Assembly: GCA_023421505.1 (NCBI GenBank)
Contig: JAEZTJ010000017.1
Coordinates: 1 to 33,333 of the forward strand
Origin: Bacillota bacterium
GTDB lineage: Bacteria > Bacillota > Clostridia > Lachnospirales > Lachnospiraceae
Direction: 5' to 3'
DNA length: 33,333 nucleotides
Positions 1-8,519 of the stretch are shown piece after piece. Positions within the stretch are counted from its first letter, which is position 1. Each line of letters starts with the position of its first letter. Below the pieces are notes generated by a model. It was not told where the DNA came from and did not search any database. It saw only the letters and a list, made by a program, of their open reading frames with translations. Made by a program: the position numbers and the translations under genes.

Positions 1-3000
1 CCGTACATTTCTCCGATGGTATCTAGCATAAAACGTACTGCATAACCCGTCTTTATAACTCCTAGATTTTTAAATCTTGGGTGGCTGCCATTTATGAGCG
101 GCAGGGTATATTTATCATATCTGCCTATCCCCAGCCCGTACTGATTATTGGTTCCTACCGTATAATAATAGGCGTTATCAGGGTCATAGGTATGTATCAT
201 AGTACCATCTGCTTTCCCTTCAAAAAGCTTAAATAACATCGTATCCTTCTTCCGAAAGACTTCTTCCCACTTCGGGTAGTCAGAGATGTCATATAGGGTT
301 AAACCATACATCCTTCCGGATATCTGAAAGGTTTTTGTTGAGGTTGCAACATAGCTGTTTTTACTTAGATTTCTGGTTACTTCCGTATTATCTAATTTGT
401 CTAAGCCATTGACAGCGATTGTTCGAAAATGTGCGGTATAGGTCCCTTCCTGAACCCACAAGGGTACATAAAATTTTGCACTCGCCCTTCCCATAACAAT
501 CCAGGTACCAGCTTTGATAAATTTATCATTGCTTTGTTTCCCATCACTCAAGGTATCTAAATATACGTCAAAAGGTAGCTTCATCTCGTTTCTTACTATA
601 TCATTCATTTTCGCAATATAAGAAACGTTCTCCGGGTCAATGTAGGACTTGGAAAAATCTCTGGTGAAATAACCGGATATACCACTATGATGTAGCGTAT
701 TAGATATTTTAACAGTAAAATCATTCAGGCTTGTGTCCGGGTCAAGGATTATCTGTACCGCATTATTATCAGGCTTTATAAGCTGTGACCATTTATTATT
801 ATCTGCCGTTATGATTGGGTCGCAGATTACCGGAGTATGGATAACCACATCATTTATACCCGCTATACTATAGGTTAAATTAGGTGCTTTATTACTTCCT
901 ATTCTGGCTTGTGCCTGATAGGCTATTGTTCCGCTTGATATGTAATTACCGTTTTTCTTTGTAGCCTCAATAATCTGTTTATTTTTATATAATGCATTTT
1001 CGTTAGTATAGGAATCACATTGAGGAATTTTACTTACATCAACAGCAGGAGCTTCTATCTCGGTGACTGCATCACTGATTACTGTATTTCCATTAAAGGT
1101 TAATGAATCGCTTCTAACCTTTATCTGTCCCGTCCTTTTTATAGCTTCATAGGTAAAATCCTCTTGCTTAATAGCAGGCCGATAAGACGAATTTACAGAA
1201 ATAGTTTCATCAGGAAGGAAAATTCCTTCTTCATCTTCAACTTCATCAGGAGGAATGATATGATAGTCTTCCTCTGTTGAATGAAAATAATTTAAAGCTG
1301 GCGTATTATAATATGATTTGTTTGGTGTCAAGGTAAGTGAACCGTTTGGCAGTGCATAGTTATATAAAACCGCTTTATCAATATTATAATATTCAAGATT
1401 TTCTATTTCCCAATAGCCGTAAGCTCTTGGGACTGTTACATAACGTGAAACAGGAACGGTATCAGACACTGGTTTTGGATTTTTGGGAGTTGCAGAAAAG
1501 TATTTTAGAATATAATTTTTTGTTACTTTCACCTTATAATACTTAATTCCAACCTTCTTTTCAAAGCGATAACCTAACAGATATTCTTTTGCACTTACTT
1601 GTCCGAAAAGACTTTCTGTAGAAGGAACTCCTAAATTAGCTGTAAATAATTCATTCCCTCTGTTATCTGCTCTTATTTGACCTGTAGTAAATGCTGGTAA
1701 AAAGTCCAAGCTTTTTGTTTCAGGCTCTGGTGCAATAACCGGTTCTATATACGGTGTGGGAGTAGGGGACGGCGGTTCTGTCGGTTCCTCCGGCATTGGT
1801 GTAACCGTTACTTTTGGAGAAGGAGTAGGAGTAACGGGCTTTGTATCGTAAACTACATGGAAAACAGCCAGGGAATATGCCTTTGCATTTGGCATTTTTT
1901 TAGTAATATCTCCGCCCTGTACTGAATCAGTAATAGTTTTTCCTTCCGTATTCGTATAAGTAAGATACCACTGATTGTTATAGGAATATTTCTTACCTTT
2001 GAAGGACATAGCATTTTCAATAACATATTTTTCAGTCTTATTATATTGTGTTTCTTTTTTATTACTCTGGCTGATAATATCTCCAAGTTTATTATGATTT
2101 TTGTCTACTGCATCAATCGCATAATAATAATTGGGTACCTGCTTTTTAAAAACCATCTTTACAGTAAGCGTTGAACCGGGATATGCATCAGGAGCATTAA
2201 AGCTTACTGTATATCCCGGATAATTACCTAGCGTTCTTGTTTCCTCGCTTTTACGGTCCTTATATGTGTAGTTCCAGTTTTCGTATTTATAGGTAACTCC
2301 ATCTTTTACTATAGTATCGTCTTTGAGTGTATATGGAGGAATTACTTCATTATAGATAGCTCTCTTTTCCTGGTCAAGAAGGTCATTGTCAAGCACCTTA
2401 TCGTCTTCGTCAACTGCAATCACCTTAACCTGAAAAGAAATGTCTGATATCACATATTTAAAGTTATAATAACCCTTCAGATAATTTACCGTTACATCAC
2501 TCCAATCGGCTTCGCCAAGCATTTCCTGATACCCATAGACATAGGAATCTAACTCTTTGGCACCTTTCATAACTCTGAATACATTATTAAGATATACTGT
2601 TGCGCTGCCGTGTTGATGTAAATAGTCTCCCGTAATACCAAGTTCTTTTGAAGCGGCTGCACTCATGAAGTCATCCTGATAAATTATGTATTCTACAAAT
2701 TTTGTTGTTCCATCAGTATCTTCCGCTCCAAATGTAAAAGGTACATAAGCATATTTAATCTCAGCATTTTTTCCATCTGTAAACTTTTCCTTTAAATCAT
2801 ATGCGTCTAACGTCATACGGTAATATTTCGTTTCATACCGAAGGACATCATCATCAGCACTATGATGTTTACCTTTCTGGATAATAGTATCTCCATCTAC
2901 TTCTGTTTCCTGACTTCCATTATTATAACTATCATTTATTTTTACCCAATCCTCCGCAGCTTTAGCATATTTTACGGATACTCCTATAAGATTACCAATA

Positions 3001-3068
3001 ATAATTATACTAATTAGTAAAAATGATATCCAACATCTTACTTTATTTCGTTTGTAAAAAGTACGCAT
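1..3068 (-). CDS. Large secreted DUF5704-like surface protein, C-terminus beyond window
   Basis: An uninterrupted minus-strand frame runs from ATG at 3068 off the left edge, giving about 1,022 visible codons with no stop. The N-terminus is basic, followed by a hydrophobic stretch (residues 13-31) and an AKAAED cleavage-like site near residue 38, so it is probably exported. Residues about 40-400 are rich in Tyr, Asn and beta-type sequence. A Pro/Thr linker (about 405-445, PTPSPKVTVTP and PSPTPTPYIEP) then separates a second large part. The distal part (NDFTVKISNTLHHSGI, FYVPLWVQEGTYTAHFRT, IKTGYAVRFMLDTIGEMY) matches my recollection of the DUF5704 family found in Paenibacillus and Lachnospiraceae; no function is known to me. 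The ATG overlaps the upstream SLH gene's stop by one base (TAATG), so the two are translationally coupled. The family call is by memory of pattern, not a search. Confidence 0.72.
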   Translation of the reverse strand, partial: MRTFYKRNKVRCWISFLLISIIIIGNLIGVSVKYAKAAEDWVKINDSYNNGSQETEVDGDTIIQKGKHHSADDDVLRYETKYYRMTLDAYDLKEKFTDGKNAEIKYAYVPFTFGAEDTDGTTKFVEYIIYQDDFMSAAASKELGITGDYLHQHGSATVYLNNVFRVMKGAKELDSYVYGYQEMLGEADWSDVTVNYLKGYYNFKYVISDISFQVKVIAVDEDDKVLDNDLLDQEKRAIYNEVIPPYTLKDDTIVKDGVTYKYENWNYTYKDRKSEETRTLGNYPGYTVSFNAPDAYPGSTLTVKMVFKKQVPNYYYAIDAVDKNHNKLGDIISQSNKKETQYNKTEKYVIENAMSFKGKKYSYNNQWYLTYTNTEGKTITDSVQGGDITKKMPNAKAYSLAVFHVVYDTKPVTPTPSPKVTVTPMPEEPTEPPSPTPTPYIEPVIAPEPETKSLDFLPAFTTGQIRADNRGNELFTANLGVPSTESLFGQVSAKEYLLGYRFEKKVGIKYYKVKVTKNYILKYFSATPKNPKPVSDTVPVSRYVTVPRAYGYWEIENLEYYNIDKAVLYNYALPNGSLTLTPNKSYYNTPALNYFHSTEEDYHIIPPDEVEDEEGIFLPDETISVNSSYRPAIKQEDFTYEAIKRTGQIKVRSDSLTFNGNTVISDAVTEIEAPAVDVSKIPQCDSYTNENALYKNKQIIEATKKNGNYISSGTIAYQAQARIGSNKAPNLTYSIAGINDVVIHTPVICDPIITADNNKWSQLIKPDNNAVQIILDPDTSLNDFTVKISNTLHHSGISGYFTRDFSKSYIDPENVSYIAKMNDIVRNEMKLPFDVYLDTLSDGKQSNDKFIKAGTWIVMGRASAKFYVPLWVQEGTYTAHFRTIAVNGLDKLDNTEVTRNLSKNSYVATSTKTFQISGRMYGLTLYDISDYPKWEEVFRKKDTMLFKLFEGKADGTMIHTYDPDNAYYYTVGTNNQYGLGIGRYDKYTLPLINGSHPRFKNLGVIKTGYAVRFMLDTIGEMY

Positions 3069-4375
3069 TACTTATCAATTCTCCTTGTTTCATATAACAA
3101 TTCATTTAAAACCGCCTGAAAAATCCCTATATTATCCGGTTCCTTTTTATAAACCCAACTCATTTCTACATCAAAATAGCCCTTTTTCCATTCACCTAAA
3201 GTATATTTCTTCAGATTAACTATAGGATAACTGGAATATAGGATATTACCATAAGGGTTTTCATAAATAATCGAATCAGTATCTACGCCATACTTTACAC
3301 TAGATGAATCAATTTTATACTTAACGTAGACTCTAAGAACATATCTACCTTTAAAAAAGTATAGCGAAGAACCGTCAACCGCAATTTTGGAACTTTCAAC
3401 AATTGTCTTATTCTTCTTCATATCTGATACATACTTTAAGATATCTTTTTTTGTATTATTTCTTTTATTCTCATCATTATAACCATAATCAGTGGATAAT
3501 ACTTTATTCACCCATTCATCATCAATCGTGTGGTAATCTGCATTGAAAACGCATTCCATATATGTTCGTACTTTATCTACCCATGAATCCAGATATTTTT
3601 CCTTTACCTCTTTGAAGTTATCAAAATCTTTTATCCTATCTATATCTACCGGGGCAGCATACTCCTCGATATTTTTGTAAGGCGTAACCTCGTTTGTTTC
3701 AGGATTTCTCTTTACCTGATCTTCAAATCGAAACTTCCAATCATAATATGCATTCGGGAAGCTCGCCAGTATGTAAGGATAATATTCTGCGTACTTAGGA
3801 AGGTTCGTTGTTCTGATTAACTGACCGTCAGGGCTTATTTTTGCTCTTTTAGATGGATTAAATACCAGGTCTATCAATTCCTTTGCTGTACTTTCTGTTA
3901 CCTTTTGGCTACCTCTAAATTCCCTGTCTTGACTATACTCTCCATTGCCAAATCCTTTTATAATCCCTTTTGCAAAGCATTTCGCTACTGCTTCTCTCTT
4001 GCCGCTATCTACTTTTTTAATATCAGAAATACGTTTATTGAGAATCACTTCAAGTAACTTCGCTTCAACGATATTCCCCCCATGAAGATATTCGTCGACA
4101 TTATTTAATAAAACGGCTGCGTCTGTCCGGGTAAGATGACCTGCTAAATCTCCACTAAAATCTCCACCTATTAACAATTTAGCATCAGCTGCAGCCATAA
4201 TATATGGCTCATCGAAATTTTGATTAACGGGCAAATCCAGACGGACTACAAGACTATTGATAAAAGCTTTAATAGTAATATAATTTGATGCAGCCTGTAC
4301 CTCCTGACCTGTTGGTTTTAATACCATTGAAAATAGTAAAATAATAGTTAACACGATTGCAAAAAATTTTTTCAT
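3068..4375 (-). CDS. SLH-domain cell-surface protein
   Basis: 435 aa. Residues 1-29 form a classical signal peptide (MKK, hydrophobic core, VQA-AS cleavage). Two S-layer-homology-like repeats follow: residues about 55-98 (AAADAKLLIGGDFSGDL, then LTRTDAAVLL) and about 115-172 (ISDIKKVDSG, AVAKCFAKGIIKGFGNGEYS, KVTESTAKELI). SLH repeats bind secondary cell-wall polymers, so the protein is probably anchored to the wall. Residues 180-435 form a module I do not recognise, rich in Tyr, Trp, Asp and Lys (YYPYILASFPNAYYDWKF, LRVYVKYKID). GGAGG lies seven bases before the ATG. It is the first gene of a two-gene operon with the DUF5704-like protein, with which it overlaps by one base. Only two repeats are visible instead of the usual three, so anchoring strength is uncertain. 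Confidence 0.78.
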   Translation of the reverse strand: MKKFFAIVLTIILLFSMVLKPTGQEVQAASNYITIKAFINSLVVRLDLPVNQNFDEPYIMAAADAKLLIGGDFSGDLAGHLTRTDAAVLLNNVDEYLHGGNIVEAKLLEVILNKRISDIKKVDSGKREAVAKCFAKGIIKGFGNGEYSQDREFRGSQKVTESTAKELIDLVFNPSKRAKISPDGQLIRTTNLPKYAEYYPYILASFPNAYYDWKFRFEDQVKRNPETNEVTPYKNIEEYAAPVDIDRIKDFDNFKEVKEKYLDSWVDKVRTYMECVFNADYHTIDDEWVNKVLSTDYGYNDENKRNNTKKDILKYVSDMKKNKTIVESSKIAVDGSSLYFFKGRYVLRVYVKYKIDSSSVKYGVDTDSIIYENPYGNILYSSYPIVNLKKYTLGEWKKGYFDVEMSWVYKKEPDNIGIFQAVLNELLYETRRIDK

Positions 4376-4612
4376 AAATTTACCTCCACTTTTATCGTAT
4401 CATTATCAAGGCCCTATTTCTTAAGATCGCCTTAATTACTTCCTTATTCGTTTCTCCCATTACCAGTAAATAAAGAAATTACTCCAGAACTGTCCGTTCA
4501 CCCATATATCCTTTATAAAGAACACTCATTTTAGATCAAATAGCTACCACCATATTGATAAGCTTAAATACTTTTCTTAGCTCAGTATTATGCCTATCCC
4601 TAATTAATACAA

Positions 4613-4621
4613 ATTATAGCA
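4613..4621 (-). promoter_or_regulatory. Possible extended -10 promoter for the SLH/DUF5704 operon
   Basis: On the minus strand the sequence reads TGCTATAAT, an extended -10 motif with a perfect TATAAT. Seventeen bases upstream lies only a weak -35 (CTGTAC). If used, the transcript would carry a leader of about 230 nt before the SLH start codon. Confidence 0.35.
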
Positions 4622-4830
4622 TATTATGTCATGCCGTACAGTAAAATTATTTCCAATTACTAAAATAAAGTATCCTTTTACCAGCCTTTTAACATCTCAT
4701 AGGCAAAATGAATACTTAAACATATTATCTATTTATGGAGATGTGCAAAACTGACCTTGAACTATTTCGCTAATTTTTACCTCATTCCTGCGCTGCTTAT
4801 TTGGCTCGCTTGTAAGACAATGCGCATCTC

Positions 4831-4906
4831 AAGTTTGTGTGCGCAGCGCAAACACAAACTTTCTGAGTGAGAGATTTGAAAAATCTTTCACTTTTCCCTC
4901 CTCCAT
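4831..4906 (-). repeat. Palindromic intergenic repeat, diverged member (copy D)
   Basis: Two adjacent hairpins are visible. The first has arms AAGTTTGTGT (4831-4840) and ACACAAACTT (4852-4861) around a GC-rich TGCGCAGCGCA core. The second has arms GTGAGAGATTT (4867-4877) and AAATCTTTCAC (4881-4891). Read on the minus strand it begins ATGGAGG (4906-4900), continues through AAAGATTTTTCAA and ends in a TTTGTG...GCGCTGC segment. The same elements occur in the same order in the repeats at 15572 and 19848, so this looks like an older relative. No gene start lies directly downstream here. Confidence 0.5.
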
Positions 4907-4932
4907 TATGATAAAATAAAAGGAAATTTCAA

Positions 4933-5080
4933 ATGAAAAACTTAAAGATTACAGCTGAGAATAGATTTGATTATTCATTTGCTAATGAAGTATTAAGATA
5001 TCGCAGCTAAAATAAATAAAATAGATTTGCCAAAAGAATTTCATGTACATTATGGGCGAGAGCTGTACATAAGTCAATAA
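4933..5080 (+). pseudogene. Possible decayed small ORF
   Basis: An ATG at 4933 with AGGA nine bases upstream opens a 25-codon frame (MKNLKITAENRFDY and on) that stops at 5010. A second frame overlapping that stop continues with codon-like content (KIDLPKEFHVHYGRELYIS) to a stop at 5080. Together they read like a roughly 49-residue peptide broken by one frameshift. I recognise no family. It could equally be chance. Confidence 0.22.
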
Positions 5081-5259
5081 ATGACAAGTAAGTTCGTTAT
5101 AATCAACAATATTTTCTGTGCAATTCCGGCATATTAACATAATCAGGAATGCACAGCATAGGACAATATATCATCACTTTAAGGTTTATGCTTTATTAAC
5201 ATATATCAGTTGATATGTGCTGTTTTTGGAATTTATACTAAATTATATCCTTATAACTT

Positions 5260-5826
5260 TTAAACCACCTCTTTTAAAAGTAACGGTGGAACACGCTTAA
5301 GGAAAGCATTCGTCGCACTCTGATCCATAATCCAGGCTTCTATCTCATTCTTTGGAATAACAAGGGGCATACGGTTATGGATTTCTTTCATTGATTCATT
5401 GGCATCGGTAGTCAGAATTACATAGCGCATCTCATCTCTGTAATTCGTATATAAACCAGCCATATAAAGGGCATTTGTCCCCTCCATACGAAATAAATAT
5501 TTTTTCTTCTCACTGTCCCACTCATAAAAGCCGGTTGAAGGTATAATGCAGCGTCGATTAATCAGACTATCCCGGAAGGTTTTCTTCTCAAAGGCAGTTT
5601 CTGATCTGGCATTAATGATGACACCCTTGCCATCAAACTTTGGAAAGCCCCAGACACTGAGAGCTGGAGAGATCTCTTTATTTTCTTCAATTAAGACAGG
5701 GGCCTGATTAGTCGGAAAAACCTCCCCTGTTCTTGCTTCCTTGCCTTGGAATTTTGCATTCAGCTTATTCAGTATCTCAAGAATCTCCTCACTTTGTTCT
5801 ACCGTAAAATTATATCTACCGCACAT
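5260..5826 (-). CDS. yedK: SRAP-family abasic-site processing protein (YedK/HMCES)
   Basis: 188 aa, slightly shorter than E. coli YedK (222 aa). SRAP proteins form a covalent thiazolidine DNA-protein crosslink with abasic sites in single-stranded DNA, shielding them during replication. All hallmark residues are visible: Cys2 directly after the initiator Met (MCGRYN), Asn72 in INARSET, Glu102 in STGFYEW and His150 in IHNRMPLVI. The start is fixed because Cys2 must become N-terminal after Met removal. An AGAGGG ribosome binding site precedes the ATG. It stands alone between two long spacers, with no SOS genes beside it. The older name 'SOS response-associated peptidase' is for the same family. 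Confidence 0.95.
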   Translation of the reverse strand: MCGRYNFTVEQSEEILEILNKLNAKFQGKEARTGEVFPTNQAPVLIEENKEISPALSVWGFPKFDGKGVIINARSETAFEKKTFRDSLINRRCIIPSTGFYEWDSEKKKYLFRMEGTNALYMAGLYTNYRDEMRYVILTTDANESMKEIHNRMPLVIPKNEIEAWIMDQSATNAFLKRVPPLLLKEVV

Positions 5827-6470
5827 AATATACCCTCTCTTTCCTTACACGAAAGTATCCGTAATTTTATCTATTATAAGGTAAATTTATTCTTATCATT
5901 ATATTAAATATTATCTGGTAATTGTTAAAATCGTTATATTAAATTATACATAAGAAATATATCTCTTTCAATTCAATGCTCCCTCTAGCTTAACTTTCAC
6001 TCCTGTATAGTATTTATTGTATATATAATACCTATAGGCAATGTATTTCGCAATTGCCTGTATAAATATTTAGTTATGAATGAACTATATTGCGAAACAC
6101 GATGAGATAAACAAAAATTTACAGATTGATAAAGTACATTTTGTTAATGGACTTTATATATTCCAACTACTATATTAATTTAATGTGTCTTAATATTGTT
6201 TCACTAAATACAATTATAATCCGGATGCCTTACAATTTCCACTTATTATTCTTGTAGCTGACTTAACATTAAGTTTGTTTGTTACTGTTCACAGCCAATG
6301 TGAAATGCTAGGGTGGTGACATCGCCACAATCGTTACCTATATGGCTGTGAACAGTAACGTTTGATTAACCCCAGGAAGCAATTAGAAGCATCTGACTTT
6401 TCTCTATTCTAATAAAGCATAAAATAGTAAATATCTAATATATTGATAAAAAGCAAGGATGTATTAAGAC
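5827..6470. other. Spacer with inverted repeats (644 bp)
   Basis: Very AT-rich with no credible ORF. It holds two inverted-repeat structures. One is at 6037-6100: GTATTTCGCAAT at 6043-6054 pairs with ATTGCGAAACAC at 6089-6100, and AGGCAAT pairs with ATTGCCT inside it. The other is the long palindromic element at 6281-6359. A near-direct repeat (TTATATTAAAT) occurs twice near 5900-5945. Confidence 0.55.
6281..6359. repeat. 79-bp palindromic element with 17-bp perfect arms
   Basis: GTTACTGTTCACAGCCA at 6281-6297 is the exact reverse complement of 6343-6359. The 45-nt interior carries a smaller dyad (GTGG...CCAC around 6313-6327). There is no T-run after either arm, so this is not a simple terminator. 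GC content is higher than the surrounding spacer. It has the form of a REP- or MITE-like repeat. Confidence 0.7.
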
Positions 6471-6998
6471 ATGCCAAACTTAATCCAGCAAATCGACGAA
6501 GCCATCCTTTTCTTTATACAAAATCATTTAAAAAATCCTGCACTTGACAGGAGTATGGTGTTGATTACCTCCTTAGGCAATGCAGGACTTTTATGGATTA
6601 TTATTGCTTTTCTTCTATTATTTATAAAACGATATCAAAAGTGTGGTCTGCTTCTCATCTGCGCACTTGCTTTTTCAAAATTTATCGGAGATGATTTATT
6701 AAAGCCCCTCTTAGGTAGAGTTAGACCCTGTAATAAATTTACGGAGATAGCAATCCTAATCCATACCCCGCATTCTCCTTCCTTTCCTTCTGGGCATACG
6801 GCGGTAGGCTTTGCCTGCGCAACGATACTGTATCATTGCAATCGCAGGTTAGGTATATGCGGCTTTGTAGTCGCCACTCTAATTGCCTTCTCAAGGATGT
6901 ACCTATTTGTTCACTATCCCACTGATATCCTTGGTGGTATACTCCTTGGTATATTAACCTCTAGGATATTGCTAACCTGTATTAAATCCTTGGACTAA
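6471..6998 (+). CDS. PAP2-family membrane phosphatase
   Basis: 175 aa integral membrane protein with about five hydrophobic segments. The three PAP2 signatures are intact: K78-x6-R85-P86 (KPLLGRVRP), P106-S-G-H109 (PSFPSGHTAV) and S141-R-x5-H148-x3-D152 (SRMYLFVHYPTD). Small bacterial members hydrolyse lipid phosphates, often undecaprenyl pyrophosphate (BcrC type) to recycle the cell-wall lipid carrier, or phosphatidate/PG-phosphate; the sequence alone does not decide. An AGGATG sequence about nine bases upstream is a modest ribosome binding site. The gene converges with the foldase gene, with only 36 bp between their stops. Confidence 0.9.
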   Translation: MPNLIQQIDEAILFFIQNHLKNPALDRSMVLITSLGNAGLLWIIIAFLLLFIKRYQKCGLLLICALAFSKFIGDDLLKPLLGRVRPCNKFTEIAILIHTPHSPSFPSGHTAVGFACATILYHCNRRLGICGFVVATLIAFSRMYLFVHYPTDILGGILLGILTSRILLTCIKSLD

Positions 6999-7034
6999 GA
7001 TGACAATATTAGGCATCTATGCTTAGCAACACCC

Positions 7035-8438
7035 TTAGTCCTCCAGCGAAATATCCTTCCAGGCTTCCTGATCCACAACGATAGCATAATCGGCAGACCA
7101 TTCCTTATATAGCTTGGAAAATAAATCATTGCGGCGTTTTTCAATAATTCTTTCCTTTACCTGAATCGTCGCGTCCTTATTAAAGTCTGTTACACAATAA
7201 AGGATATGCCAGCCAGTATCTGTAGTAATAATATCACTTACCTCTCCTGTCGTTAAGGAAAATGCTTGTTCTTCAAAGCTTTTACCGTATTCCTTTGGCC
7301 CTTCCCCTTTTCCAAAGGTAAATTCAATCGTCTCCGCTTCGGAATTAGACTCCGCTAAAGACTTAAAATCCTCTGTCTTTTTTGCCTGTTCTAAAAGAGA
7401 TTTTACTTTATCATAAGCCTCTTCTTTATCTTCCTCAGATAATGCTACCTTCTTCCCTTCAGAATCAAGATTAAAATTCTGAATGTAGATGTCCTGCACT
7501 GTAATTTGCTTTACTGTTTCACTGGGAACTTCCGTATCCACATTAATTGTTAAGTTCTCAAATACCTTATTAGCCAATAGATTATCCTCGTAAACCTTTT
7601 TTAAAAGCTCCTCTGTGATTAGATATCTACGCTTATCTTCCTCATTAAGACCCTCAAAATGCTCCTTAGCATATGCAGCCGCTTCAGCCTGCTCCTCCTC
7701 TTCAAGGGTTATCTTTTCCTTCTCTGCTTCGGAGCGGATAATCTTAAGCTCCGTAATCTGTTTAATTACTTCCTCCTTAATCAGCTTTCCAAATGTTTCT
7801 CCATTCCCTAATATATCAGCCTTCCAGATATTTTTTCCATAGTCTGCCTCGTAATTATCCTGAGCTGATTTTAGATATACCATCGCTTCGTTATAATATA
7901 CCTTGGCATCGCCAATCACTAACATTAGCTTACCGGAACCTGCCTGTACCCCGGTATCAGCCTCTGCTTCCTTCTGGTCTGCCGGTGAAACGATATAATA
8001 GGAAAGCTCGACAACTGTTTCTTTATCTTTATCATAGGAAACATATAATTGCTTCCCATCCTTTTGATAGGAATAGGCTACTGTATTTTTTTCTGAATTT
8101 ACCGTTTTATTATTTTCCTTACCAAAGACTTCTGCAAGCAAACCTTCTGCATCCTTTTTAGTCATCCCAATTCCGACATCAAATATTTTATATTTCCCTG
8201 CCTTTTTCAGTAAAGTTACAGAAGTAACCTTCTTAACCGGCGCGATTACCTGAGCCACCTCTTCTTTTACATATACGCCATTGCTTTGTTTTTCCAGATT
8301 AATTCCCGACCTTCTTTCAAAGGTTGAAACCGATTTTCCTACATAACGGGTTAATTCATATCGCTCTGCCCCTGCCTTACAGGCTGTAAAAAATAACAGT
8401 ACTAATAGTACCGGTAATATAATCTTCAGTTTTTTCAT
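7035..8438 (-). CDS. PrsA/SurA-like peptidyl-prolyl isomerase lipoprotein
   Basis: 467 aa. The N-terminus is a lipoprotein signal with lipobox LFFTAC (Cys20), placing the protein on the outer face of the membrane. Residues about 25-150 form an extra domain (YVGKSVSTFERRSGI, KIFDVGIGMTKKDAEGLL) not typical of PrsA. Residues about 160-340 look like the helical SurA-type chaperone part, and about 345-445 is a parvulin (PpiC) domain with FGKGEGPKEYGKSFEEQAF, LTTGEVSDII and TDTGWHILY. Such proteins help exported proteins fold. AGGAG sits before the ATG. It is the last gene after pth and mfd on the same strand, 81 bp beyond mfd, consistent with one operon. Confidence 0.88.
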   Translation of the reverse strand: MKKLKIILPVLLVLLFFTACKAGAERYELTRYVGKSVSTFERRSGINLEKQSNGVYVKEEVAQVIAPVKKVTSVTLLKKAGKYKIFDVGIGMTKKDAEGLLAEVFGKENNKTVNSEKNTVAYSYQKDGKQLYVSYDKDKETVVELSYYIVSPADQKEAEADTGVQAGSGKLMLVIGDAKVYYNEAMVYLKSAQDNYEADYGKNIWKADILGNGETFGKLIKEEVIKQITELKIIRSEAEKEKITLEEEEQAEAAAYAKEHFEGLNEEDKRRYLITEELLKKVYEDNLLANKVFENLTINVDTEVPSETVKQITVQDIYIQNFNLDSEGKKVALSEEDKEEAYDKVKSLLEQAKKTEDFKSLAESNSEAETIEFTFGKGEGPKEYGKSFEEQAFSLTTGEVSDIITTDTGWHILYCVTDFNKDATIQVKERIIEKRRNDLFSKLYKEWSADYAIVVDQEAWKDISLED

Positions 8439-8519
8439 TGTATTCTCCTGTCCCCCTTTCCCATAGCAGAAAGGTTAATAATTGGTGCTTCTCAGTTATC
8501 CTTTAATTCTGGAGTCTTC

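Larger units (their letters stand above)
4376..5259. other. Gene-poor spacer (884 bp)
   Basis: AT-rich spacer between the SLH gene and the SRAP gene. It holds a possible promoter near 4613, a palindromic repeat element at 4831-4906 and a possible decayed small ORF at 4933-5080. I see no complete gene. Short minus-strand frames near 4400-4520 (16 and 22 codons) have no support. Confidence 0.6.

Noticed and set aside
1853..2086. Separate minus-strand ORF in the DUF5704-like gene
   Set aside because: It lies in a different frame within the continuous 1,022-codon frame and has no family resemblance.
4376..4640. Riboswitch in the long leader of the SLH gene
   Set aside because: I found no recognisable conserved core (no c-di-GMP, TPP, SAM or preQ1-type consensus) and no clear terminator/antiterminator pair.
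6992..7041. Bidirectional terminator formed by GGACTAAG/CTTAGTCC
   Set aside because: The arms coincide with the last codons and stops of the two convergent genes, the loop is 34 bases and there is no T-tract. Chance similarity of the gene ends explains it.
7615..8161. Plus-strand open frames inside the foldase, mfd, yhaN and PBP genes
   Set aside because: They are antisense shadows of strongly supported genes, with no ribosome binding sites or recognisable domains.
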